From positions 1 to 57,566 of the forward strand of contig JAJYXE010000022.1 in NCBI GenBank assembly GCA_021791145.1: DNA of 57,566 bases, written 5' to 3'. The position numbers and the translations under genes were made by a program. Source of the DNA: Actinomycetes bacterium. Its GTDB lineage: Bacteria > Actinomycetota > Acidimicrobiia > Acidimicrobiales > RAAP-2. The notes under the pieces were generated by a model, which worked only from the letters and a program-made list of their open reading frames with translations, had not been told where the DNA came from and did not search any database. The stretch's first letter is position 1, and each line of letters starts with the position of its first letter. Below, piece by piece: positions 18,153-25,016 of this stretch.

Positions 18153-19187
18153 TCAGAGGCGCTCGAAGAGGCGGCGGGCCTGCTCGGCCGCGCGTGCGCG
18201 GATCTCGGCCGGGTCCACCCGGGTCGCCGTGCCGCCGGCGAGCACCTGCTCGCCGGCGACCCACACGTCGACTGCGCGTACCCCCGGCGTGAAGGCGAGG
18301 TGCCAGGGGTCGTCCACCTCCGCGTTGCTCCACCGCACCTGGTCGTGGAGCGCCTCGGGGACGAGCGCCCACCCCTCTTCGATCCAGCTCCACACCTGTG
18401 GCGGGGCGGTCGTGACGTCGTCCTCGCGGGCCTTCACGTACGCGATGCGGAACTCTTCGAGCATGTCGGCGCCGATGCCGTCGCTGCCGAGCACCACCCG
18501 GTCGGGCCAGGTGCGAGGGTGCGCGTAGCCGACCGCGTTGTGCATGTTGGACCGCGCGCAGTGCGCGAGGGTCGTGCGAGCAAGCGGCTCGGGCACTGGC
18601 CGGGCGATGTGCACCCCGTGCACCACGAGCCAGTCTGGGGCGACGAGCCGACCAAGCCTCGCCGGCGCGTCGGCGTCGACCGCTCCTTCCGCGACGTGCA
18701 CGTGCACGCCCACGCCGAGGTCGTCCGCGAGCCCCGCGGCGGCCTCGAGGGTCGCGTCCGTGCACGTGAAGGCGGCGTGGACGCCCACCATGCCGGCACC
18801 CCCGCCGCGTAGGAACCGGCTGTTCTCCTCCAGCCCCCGCCGCGCCCCGTCCGGCCCGTGCCGGTCGGTGACCCCGTAGCAGCAGCGCACGCGTACGCCC
18901 ACCTCTGCGCACGCCTGCGCGATGACGTCGAGGCTCCCCTCGATCGCCGACGGGCTCTCGTGATGGTCGACGATCGCGGTGGTGCCGCACTCGAGCGCTT
19001 CCAGCGCGCCGAGCATCGCCGACCACCGGAGCATCTCGGCGTCCAGCGCGGCGTCGAGGCGCCACCAGATCTGCTCGAGGATCTCGCGGAACGTGGTCGG
19101 CGTCCGCGGCGGCGCCGGCATGCCGCGTGCGAGCGCGGAGTAGAGGTGGTGATGCCCGCAGACCAGGCCGGGAGTCGTGTCGGCCAC
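18153..19187 (-). CDS. ssnA: SsnA-like aminohydrolase with short N-terminus
   Basis: The 344-residue product matches the putative aminohydrolase SsnA: TPGLVCGHHHLYSALARGM, WWRLDAALD, GTTAIVDHHESPSAIEGSLD, CCYGVTDRHG, HVHVAEG and LGSDGIGADMLEEFR. SsnA homologues are usually about 440 residues and begin with an extra beta-domain segment of roughly 60 residues. Here the frame begins directly at the metal-binding strand. No continuation of the missing part is visible upstream in any frame. A TTGACA box 35 nt before the GTG suggests a real, leaderless start. SsnA lies in purine-degradation clusters and is thought to act on a ring-opened product. Divergent from the 8-oxoguanine deaminase gene. Confidence 0.8.
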   Translation of the reverse strand: MADTTPGLVCGHHHLYSALARGMPAPPRTPTTFREILEQIWWRLDAALDAEMLRWSAMLGALEALECGTTAIVDHHESPSAIEGSLDVIAQACAEVGVRVRCCYGVTDRHGPDGARRGLEENSRFLRGGGAGMVGVHAAFTCTDATLEAAAGLADDLGVGVHVHVAEGAVDADAPARLGRLVAPDWLVVHGVHIARPVPEPLARTTLAHCARSNMHNAVGYAHPRTWPDRVVLGSDGIGADMLEEFRIAYVKAREDDVTTAPPQVWSWIEEGWALVPEALHDQVRWSNAEVDDPWHLAFTPGVRAVDVWVAGEQVLAGGTATRVDPAEIRARAAEQARRLFERL

Positions 19188-19222
19188 GGCCGCAGCCTCG
19201 CAAGAGGGCCGCGTGCTGTCAA
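19187..19222 (-). promoter_or_regulatory. Promoter of the ssnA-like gene, apparently leaderless
   Basis: TTGACAG begins at 19222 on the minus strand. GAGGCT occupies the -10 position 17 nt on, and the GTG start lies 35 nt from the first T, the same geometry as before the M20 gene. Confidence 0.45.
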
Positions 19223-19273
19223 CAACCCGCCAACAACCCGCGTTCGACCGGTCGGCGCTACAGTCGCCGCCCG

Positions 19274-20677
19274 ATGCGCGGCGCAGGCGGCGGTGACACG
19301 GCGGACTGGGTGATCGAGGGGGCGGCGATCGCGACCGTGGACGCCTCGGGGACCGAGCACGGGAGCGGTCATCTGGTCGTCTCCCGCGGCCGCATCGCCG
19401 CGGTCGGCGCCGGCCGCGCCCCCGAGACAGTCGTGCCCGAGGGCGCCCGCCGGCTCGACGCCTCGGGATGCCTCCTCACGCCGGGCTTCGTCAACACCCA
19501 TCACCACTTCTCCCAGTGGCTCACGAGGGGCATGGCGCCGGACGCCGAGCTCTTCGGCTGGCTGACCGAGCTGTACCCGTGGTGGGCACTCGTCACAGAG
19601 GAGCTGGAGCACGCCGGCGCGCTCGGCGCGCTGAGCGCGTTGGCGACGAGCGGATGCACGACCACGATGGACCACCAGTACGTCTTCCCGAGCGGGGGAG
19701 GCGACCTGCTCGCGGCCGAGGTCGAGGCGGCGGCCCGGGTGGGGCTTCGCTTCCACCCCTCCCGCGGCTCGATGGACCTGGGAGCGTCGGCCGGCGGCCT
19801 CCCGCCCGACGACGTCGTGGAGGACACCGATGCTGCGCTGGCCGCCACCGACGATGCGATCTCGCGTTACCACGACCCCTCGCCCGGAGCGATGGTGCGC
19901 GTGGCGGTGGCGCCGTGCTCGCCCTTCTCGGTGAGCCGCGAGCTCATGGCGGGCGCGGCCGAGCTCGCGCGCCGCCGCGGCGTCCGGCTGCACACCCACC
20001 TGGCGGAGACCGCCGACGAGGACGCCTACTGCAAGGAGCGCTACGGCTGCACGCCTGCGGACTACGCGGCGTCGCTCGGCTGGCTCGGCGACGACGTCTG
20101 GGTGGCCCACGGCGTGCACCTCACAGCTCGCGCGCGCACGTCACTGGGGGAGGCCGGCACGGGGGTCGCGCACTGCCCCAGCTCGAACGGTCGCCTGGGC
20201 GCGGGGGTCGCGCCCGTGCCCGAGCTGCGCGCCGCAGGGGTGCCGGTGGGGCTCGGGGTCGACGGCTCGGCTTCCAACGAATCGGGAGAGCTGTGGACCG
20301 AGGTACGAGGCGCGCTCTTGACTGCCAGGGCTCGCTCGGGGGCGGGCGCGCTGGGCACCCGCGACGTCCTGGCGATGGCGACGATGACAGGGGCCCGCTG
20401 CTTGGGACGCGAGGAGGAGCTCGGATCGCTCGAGCCGGGCAAGCTCGCGGACGTCGCCCTGTGGCGCCTCGACACGGCGTCGCACGCCGGCATGGCCGAC
20501 CCCGTCGCGGCGCTCACCCTGGGCGCGCGGCCACCCCTCGAGCTCCTGCTCGTGGGGGGGCGGGCGGTGCTGGAAGAAGGGGAGCTCCGCTCGGTCGACC
20601 TGGCGCAGGTCGCCCGCGAGGTCACCGCCGCTGTGGAGCAGCTCAGGTGCGCCGCGGAGCGTGGGAAGGCGCCCTGA
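19274..20677 (+). CDS. 8-oxoguanine deaminase-like amidohydrolase
   Basis: The 467-residue protein is a cytosine/guanine-deaminase-type amidohydrolase: LTPGFVNTHHHFSQWLTRGMAPDAELFGWL (metal HxH), GCTTTMDHQY, HTHLAETADEDAYC, VAHGVHL and LGVDGSASNESGEL. The Trp-rich lid and the DHQY motif are typical of 8-oxoguanine deaminase, which makes urate from 8-oxoguanine; guanine or related rings are alternatives. The ATG at 19274 has no Shine-Dalgarno but TACAGT lies nine bases upstream, so the mRNA may be leaderless. It diverges from the ssnA-like gene. Product urate would feed the neighbouring ureide steps. Confidence 0.85.
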   Translation: MRGAGGGDTADWVIEGAAIATVDASGTEHGSGHLVVSRGRIAAVGAGRAPETVVPEGARRLDASGCLLTPGFVNTHHHFSQWLTRGMAPDAELFGWLTELYPWWALVTEELEHAGALGALSALATSGCTTTMDHQYVFPSGGGDLLAAEVEAAARVGLRFHPSRGSMDLGASAGGLPPDDVVEDTDAALAATDDAISRYHDPSPGAMVRVAVAPCSPFSVSRELMAGAAELARRRGVRLHTHLAETADEDAYCKERYGCTPADYAASLGWLGDDVWVAHGVHLTARARTSLGEAGTGVAHCPSSNGRLGAGVAPVPELRAAGVPVGLGVDGSASNESGELWTEVRGALLTARARSGAGALGTRDVLAMATMTGARCLGREEELGSLEPGKLADVALWRLDTASHAGMADPVAALTLGARPPLELLLVGGRAVLEEGELRSVDLAQVAREVTAAVEQLRCAAERGKAP

Positions 20678-20738
20678 GGACGCGCCCTGAGGACGCGCCC
20701 TGACAGGGGCCCCCTGACAGGACGCTCCCACCTCTGGC

Positions 20739-21203
20739 TCACCTGCAGTGGCCGCCGGCGTTGATCTCGATCGCGCCCGTCGGGCCCGACGACGGCCCCG
20801 CCCAGTCGCCGCCGGCGGAGGCGGAGACCTCGAAGCGGTAGGTCCCCTTCGCCAACGTGCCTGTCCACGCGCTCGCCGTGACGGTCGCGACCGCCGTGTA
20901 GCCGGGCGAGCCTGTCTCGGACGCCGACACCGTGTACGCCGTGGCGTGCGCGACACGTCCCCAGCTGAGCTGGACCGCGCCCTTCGAGCGCGAGGCGCAC
21001 GACGCGACGAGGCCCGGGGGCGCGCCCGGCGCAGTGCCTGCCGCCGCCTCGGCGGCGCTGCCGGTGAGGAGCGCGGCCGACCAGTCCGACCAGCCGCTCG
21101 TTGCGTCGACCGGGCTCCCTGCGAGGAGGATGCCCACGACGATCGCGACCGCGACCGGCGCGCGGCGGGCGGTCGCCCTCAGCGAGCCCGACGCCCCCGG
21201 CAT
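20739..21203 (-). CDS. Secreted protein with fibronectin-III-like domain
   Basis: A 154-residue product with an N-terminal signal (RAPVAVAIVVGILLAGSPVDA) and a C-terminal fibronectin-III-like strand pattern (LSWGRVAHATAYTVSAS, GTYRFEVSAS) ending in GGHC. It follows the next gene by 14 bp on the same strand, and the two appear to form a small operon for surface or secreted proteins. Function unknown. Confidence 0.65.
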   Translation of the reverse strand: MPGASGSLRATARRAPVAVAIVVGILLAGSPVDATSGWSDWSAALLTGSAAEAAAGTAPGAPPGLVASCASRSKGAVQLSWGRVAHATAYTVSASETGSPGYTAVATVTASAWTGTLAKGTYRFEVSASAGGDWAGPSSGPTGAIEINAGGHCR

Positions 21204-21217
21204 CGCGGACGCCGCTC

Positions 21218-21952
21218 CTACGAGTCGGTGGCCGGGCTGGAGGTCGGCGAGACGTTCCCTCCGGCGTAGGCGGTGACCCCCGCAAGGGACGGCATCTTGA
21301 AGTACCCGCCCTCGCATGTCGCCGAGGCTGTGGCGCCCATCGAGGCCGCCCCAGTAAGGGTGACGGTGAGCGGGTCGCCTGAGCTCCCTGTCGGCCCGAC
21401 CACCAGCGGGGACGCGAGCGCGTGGCTGGTGCTCGCCGAAGCCGTCGCGTCGTGCCAGTACACGTCGCTCCCTGAAGACGACGCGCCGCACGCTGCGAGC
21501 GAGCTGGCGAGTCCGGATGTGCTGAAGCCCGTGGCGAAGCTGGATGAGCTCGGCACCTCGATTGTCGTGATCGTGACGGGGAACGGGTTGGGGTTCGTGA
21601 TCTTCAGGACCACGTCGCCTGTGCCCTCGGGGTACAAGAGGTTCGTCGGCGACGGTGACGAGACGGCCGTGACCGTGATGTTCTTCACGGTCGCGCCTTG
21701 CGCGAAACCGCTCGAGCCCGAAGCGAGGGACACGACCCACTGCGTCAGCGCGTAGGCGCTCGAGCCCGCCAGGAGCGTGCCGAGGAAGATCGCCGCCACC
21801 TGCGGCAGGCGCCGCTTGCGCGACGCCGTGTGCCGATGCGCCGGGTGCCGATCCGCCGAGTGCCGATCAGCCGCGTGCCTCGCCTCGTGGCGGGCCGCCC
21901 GCCCTTTCGCGTGGCGGTCCGCGCGCGACCGCCCGAGTGCAGTGCTCACCAT
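21218..21952 (-). CDS. Secreted/surface protein of unknown function with His/Arg-rich N-terminus
   Basis: The 244-residue protein begins with about 45 His/Arg/Ala-rich residues (repeats of ADRH and PAHRH) ahead of a hydrophobic segment (VAAIFLGTLLAGSSAYAL). A beta-rich Ser/Thr domain follows (DVVLKITNPNPFPVTITTIEV). The long basic lead before the membrane segment suggests late export or an anchored signal. The ATG at 21952 has GGAGG eight bases upstream; an ATG at 21967 lacks one. No family was recognised. The Thr/Ser-rich domain resembles pilin-like or sheath proteins only loosely. Confidence 0.65.
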   Translation of the reverse strand: MVSTALGRSRADRHAKGRAARHEARHAADRHSADRHPAHRHTASRKRRLPQVAAIFLGTLLAGSSAYALTQWVVSLASGSSGFAQGATVKNITVTAVSSPSPTNLLYPEGTGDVVLKITNPNPFPVTITTIEVPSSSSFATGFSTSGLASSLAACGASSSGSDVYWHDATASASTSHALASPLVVGPTGSSGDPLTVTLTGAASMGATASATCEGGYFKMPSLAGVTAYAGGNVSPTSSPATDS

Positions 21953-22072
21953 TGCCTTCCCCTCCATGCGCCGTGTCAGGGCGCAGTCGAAAGGGGGCTC
22001 AGATGCCGGAGTCCTGGCGCAGAGTCACAGCGTCGGGCCGACACTCACCCCCATCCCCAAATCGCACATGCA

Positions 22073-22101
22073 AGGATAACATCATCCAGGCAACAGTGCA
22101 A
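22073..22101 (-). promoter_or_regulatory. Candidate promoter for the secreted-protein pair
   Basis: On the minus strand TTGCAC and TATCCT are separated by 17 nt within an AT-richer patch, about 120 nt before the ATG at 21952. A GTGCAA direct duplication overlaps the -35. Confidence 0.4.
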
Positions 22102-22168
22102 GTGCAATGTCATGTCCGAGGCGCGGGCGGCTGCTGGGAGAGCCGACCGCGCGCCCGTCCGGCTGCTC

Positions 22169-22283
22169 GAGCTGGCGCCCGACGCCCCCTCGAGCTGGCG
22201 CCCGACGCCCCCTCGAGCTGGCGCCCGACGCGCCCTCGAGCTGGCGCCCGACGCGCCCTCGAGCTGGCGCCCGACGCCCCCCC
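22169..22283. repeat. 23-bp intergenic tandem array
   Basis: Five copies of a 23-bp unit start at 22169, 22192, 22215, 22238 and 22261, each beginning GAGCTGGCGCCCGACG. The array lies between the divergent promoters of the secreted-protein pair and the deaminase gene; the period is not a multiple of three. Confidence 0.93.
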
Positions 22284-22299
22284 GACGTCGTCGCGGCGG

Positions 22300-22329
22300 T
22301 TGACACCCCCCGGCGCCAGCCGACACAGT
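22300..22329 (+). promoter_or_regulatory. Candidate promoter of the deaminase gene
   Basis: TTGACA at 22300-22305 is followed after 18 nt by CACAGT. The start codon is about 27 nt further on and has a GAGAGGGG ribosome site. It begins 16 bp beyond the last 23-bp repeat. Confidence 0.4.
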
Positions 22330-22355
22330 GAGGCGCGAGACGAGAGGGGACCACG

Positions 22356-23468
22356 TTGGACGAGTTCATCCGCCGCTTGCCCAAGTGCGAGCTGCACGTG
22401 CACCTCGAGGGGACGCTCGAGCCGGCCATGGCGCGGGCGCTGGCTGCCCGCCACAGCGCCGGCACCGACGCCAGCCACGGCGACGGCACCGGCGACCTCG
22501 GCGCCCGGCCGGCCCAGTTCTCGGGGCTGTCCGACTTCCTCTCGGCCTACTACGCAGCGATGCAGGGACTGCAGGAGGAGGGGGACTTCTACGAGCTCGC
22601 GTCCGAGTACCTGGAGACCGCGCGCCACCAGGGGGTCGTGTACGCCGAGATGTTCTTCGACCCCCAGGCGCACACCTCCCGGGGGGTGCCGTTCGACGCG
22701 GTGGTGCGCGGCATCCACCGCGCGCAGGAGGACGCGCGCGCCCGGGGCGGCCCGGACACCGCACTCGTCATGTGCTTCCTTCGCGACGAGCCGGCGGCGT
22801 CGGCCGCCGAGACGCTGGCGGCGTCGCTCCCGTACCGGGACCAAGGCTGGATCCTCGGCGTCGGGCTGGACTCCGACGAGCGCGGCCACCCGCCGGCGGA
22901 GTTCGCCGAGGTCTTCGCCCAGGCCCGGGCGGCGGGCTACCGGCTCACCATGCACTGCGACCCCCGCCAGGAGGACTCCGTCGCCCACCTCTGGCAGTGC
23001 CTCGACCTCATCGGGGTGGAGCGGATCGACCACGGCCTCGAGTGCCTCTCCGACCCGGCGCTCACCGAGGAGATCGCCCGTCGCCGGATCGGGCTCACCG
23101 CCTGCCCGCTGTCCAACCTGCGCCTGTACGGCACCTTGATGGCGGACGCGGTCACCGAGCTCTTGGCGAGGGGCGTGCTCGTGACCGTCAACTCCGACGA
23201 CCCGGCGTACTTCGGCGGCTACGTCGCCGACAACTTCGCCGCTGTCCAGGACGAGGCGGGGCTGTCCCGTGCCGAGCTGGCGACGCTTGCCGAGCACGGC
23301 TTCGAGGCGTCGTGGCTCACACAGGCACGCAAGGAGCGGTACGTGGCGGCCGTCCGCGAGTACCTGGATGCCGCCGCGCCGTCGGGGGCATCGGGGGCAT
23401 CGGGGGCATCGGGGGCGTCGGGCTCCCTGGGGGCCTCGGAGGCCCCGAAGGTGGCGGGCTCCCGCTGA
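22356..23468 (+). CDS. Adenine/adenosine deaminase
   Basis: The 370-residue protein has the adenosine deaminase pattern: LPKCELHVHLEGTLEP (metal HxH), VYAEMFFDPQ, LTMHCDP, IDHGLECL, TACPLSNLRL and VNSDDPAYFGGYVADNF. CPLSN and SDDPAYFGGY favour the adenine aminohydrolase subgroup, which makes hypoxanthine for the xanthine dehydrogenase encoded just downstream. The TTG start is fixed by homology and a GAGAGGGG upstream. The last 25 residues are a Gly-Ala-Ser tail made by a 9-bp repeat at 23381-23424. Confidence 0.83.
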   Translation: MDEFIRRLPKCELHVHLEGTLEPAMARALAARHSAGTDASHGDGTGDLGARPAQFSGLSDFLSAYYAAMQGLQEEGDFYELASEYLETARHQGVVYAEMFFDPQAHTSRGVPFDAVVRGIHRAQEDARARGGPDTALVMCFLRDEPAASAAETLAASLPYRDQGWILGVGLDSDERGHPPAEFAEVFAQARAAGYRLTMHCDPRQEDSVAHLWQCLDLIGVERIDHGLECLSDPALTEEIARRRIGLTACPLSNLRLYGTLMADAVTELLARGVLVTVNSDDPAYFGGYVADNFAAVQDEAGLSRAELATLAEHGFEASWLTQARKERYVAAVREYLDAAAPSGASGASGASGASGSLGASEAPKVAGSR

Positions 23469-23499
23469 AACAAAACATTCAAATTCAGGCACCGCATGA

Positions 23500-23529
23500 T
23501 TGACAGTCTGTACAAGTTCGGGCAAAGAT
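23500..23529 (+). promoter_or_regulatory. Promoter/operator of the three-gene xanthine dehydrogenase operon
   Basis: TTGACAG starts at 23500, AAAGAT lies 18 nt on, and the GTG start of the FAD subunit is 37 nt from the first T. The near-palindrome TTGACAGTCTGTACAA resembles TTGACGATCTGTCAA before the minus-strand operon, suggesting one regulator for both. Confidence 0.5.
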
Positions 23530-23536
23530 CGCCGGC

Positions 23537-24403
23537 GTGCGGGTTGCGCGTGTCGCCCTCCCGGGCACCGTCGACGAGGCGGTCGCAGCATTGTCGGAGA
23601 CGCCGGGGGCGCAGCTCCTCGCCGGCGGGACGGACTTCTGCGTCGAGGTGAACTTCGGTCTCAGGCGGCCGCCGGCCGTCGTGGCGCTGCGCCGCGTCCG
23701 CGAGCTCCGGCGCTGGGAGGTGACCCCTGAGCGGGTGCGCGTCGGTGCCGGCACGACCTACGCCGACATGGGCACCGGGGAGCTGGCGGCAGCGCTTCCC
23801 GCGCTCGCGGCTGCGGCGCGCACCGTCGGCTCTCCCCAGATCCGCAACGCGGGGACCCTCGGGGGGAACGTCGCCACGGCGAGCCCGGCGGGCGACACGC
23901 TGCCGCTCCTCGTCGCGCTGGACGCCCGGGTCACCTTGCGGGGGCCAACGGGTGAGCGGTCGGTCCCTGTCAGCGAGGTCGTCACCGGGGTGAAGCGCAC
24001 CTCCATCGCACCCGACGAGGTCGTGGTGTCCGTGGAGCTCGACCGGCCTCCCGGCCCCCAGCAGTTCCTCAAGGTCGGCACGCGCAACGCGATGGTGATC
24101 GCGATCGCCTCCGCAGCGGTGGTGGTGGACCTCGAGGCGCGCAGGGTCCGGGTCGCGCTGGGCTCGGTCGCACCGGTCCCGTTGCGCGCGAGGGCTGCCG
24201 AAGACCAGATCTCCGACGCCGTCGACTGGCGGGCGCCGGGAGGGCCACGGGCGTCCGGCGCGGCGTTGGCGATGTTTGGCGAGCTGGCGGCCGACGCGGC
24301 CTCGCCGATCACCGACCACCGCGCGAGCGCGGCGTACCGCCGTCGGGCCGTGCAGGTGATCTCCCGGCGGGCGCTCGAGAGGTGCGTGTCCCGTGCGGCC
24401 TGA
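23537..24403 (+). CDS. Xanthine dehydrogenase family FAD-binding subunit
   Basis: The 288-residue protein is a CoxM/XdhB-type FAD subunit: QLLAGGTDF, the FAD signature GSPQIRNAGTLGGNVATASPAGDTLPLLVALDA, and a C-terminal CO-dehydrogenase flavoprotein domain. It passes electrons from the iron-sulfur subunit to NAD or another acceptor. It overlaps the next gene by 11 bp. It may also serve the XdhD-like enzyme, which has no FAD partner of its own in its operon. Confidence 0.88.
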   Translation: MRVARVALPGTVDEAVAALSETPGAQLLAGGTDFCVEVNFGLRRPPAVVALRRVRELRRWEVTPERVRVGAGTTYADMGTGELAAALPALAAAARTVGSPQIRNAGTLGGNVATASPAGDTLPLLVALDARVTLRGPTGERSVPVSEVVTGVKRTSIAPDEVVVSVELDRPPGPQQFLKVGTRNAMVIAIASAAVVVDLEARRVRVALGSVAPVPLRARAAEDQISDAVDWRAPGGPRASGAALAMFGELAADAASPITDHRASAAYRRRAVQVISRRALERCVSRAA

Positions 24404-25016
24404 GGTGACGCCGGCGGAGGCGGGCTCGGTGGCGCAGGGCGCCGGGGAGGGGGTCGCGGAGACGGGTGCGGTGGCGCAGGGCGCCGGGGAGGGGGTCGTG
24501 GGGGCGGGCCTCGTGCAATTGCCGCCCTACGAGCTCGACGGCAACGGCAGCCGCCGCACGGTCGAGGACGCATGGCTCGGCGAGTCGCTCCTCTACGTGC
24601 TCCGGGAGCGGCTCGGCCTCCCGGGCTCGAAGAACGCGTGCGAGCAGGGCGAGTGCGGGTCCTGCTCGGTGCTCCTCGACGGCGTGGTCGTCTGCGCGTG
24701 CCTCGTCCTCGCTCTCGACGCGGTCGGCAGCCGCGTCGAGACGGTCGAGGGTCTCAGCGCGACGGCGGAGGTCGCCGACATCCAGGCCGCACTCGTGGAC
24801 GCCGGGGGCGTGCAGTGCGGCTTCTGCACGCCCGGGTTCGTGGTGGCGGTGCACGACCTGCTCCGCCGCAGCCCCGACGCAGGTGACATGGAGGTGCGCG
24901 AGGCGCTCTCGGGGAACCTCTGCCGGTGCACGGGCTACGGCCGCATCCTCGACGCGGTGCGCAGCGTCCAAAGTGCGCGCCAAGGGGTACGCAGGAGCAG
25001 CGGTGCCGCCGGGTAG
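24393..25016 (+). CDS. Xanthine dehydrogenase family 2Fe-2S subunit
   Basis: The 207-residue subunit binds two 2Fe-2S clusters: CEQGECGSCSVLLDG with a later CAC, and QCGFCTPGF with NLCRCTGYG. The usual length is about 160. The excess is an N-terminal extension holding a 42-bp duplication (24428-24511, two copies of a GAVAQGAGEGV-type segment). GTG 24393 overlaps the FAD subunit; a GTG at 24405 is an alternative. Confidence 0.87.
   Translation: MRPEVTPAEAGSVAQGAGEGVAETGAVAQGAGEGVVGAGLVQLPPYELDGNGSRRTVEDAWLGESLLYVLRERLGLPGSKNACEQGECGSCSVLLDGVVVCACLVLALDAVGSRVETVEGLSATAEVADIQAALVDAGGVQCGFCTPGFVVAVHDLLRRSPDAGDMEVREALSGNLCRCTGYGRILDAVRSVQSARQGVRRSSGAAG

Noticed and set aside
17321..22283. Possible CRISPR arrays at the tandem repeats
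   Set aside because: The copies are directly adjacent with no unique spacers, the units are GC-rich and differ between loci, and no cas genes are present.
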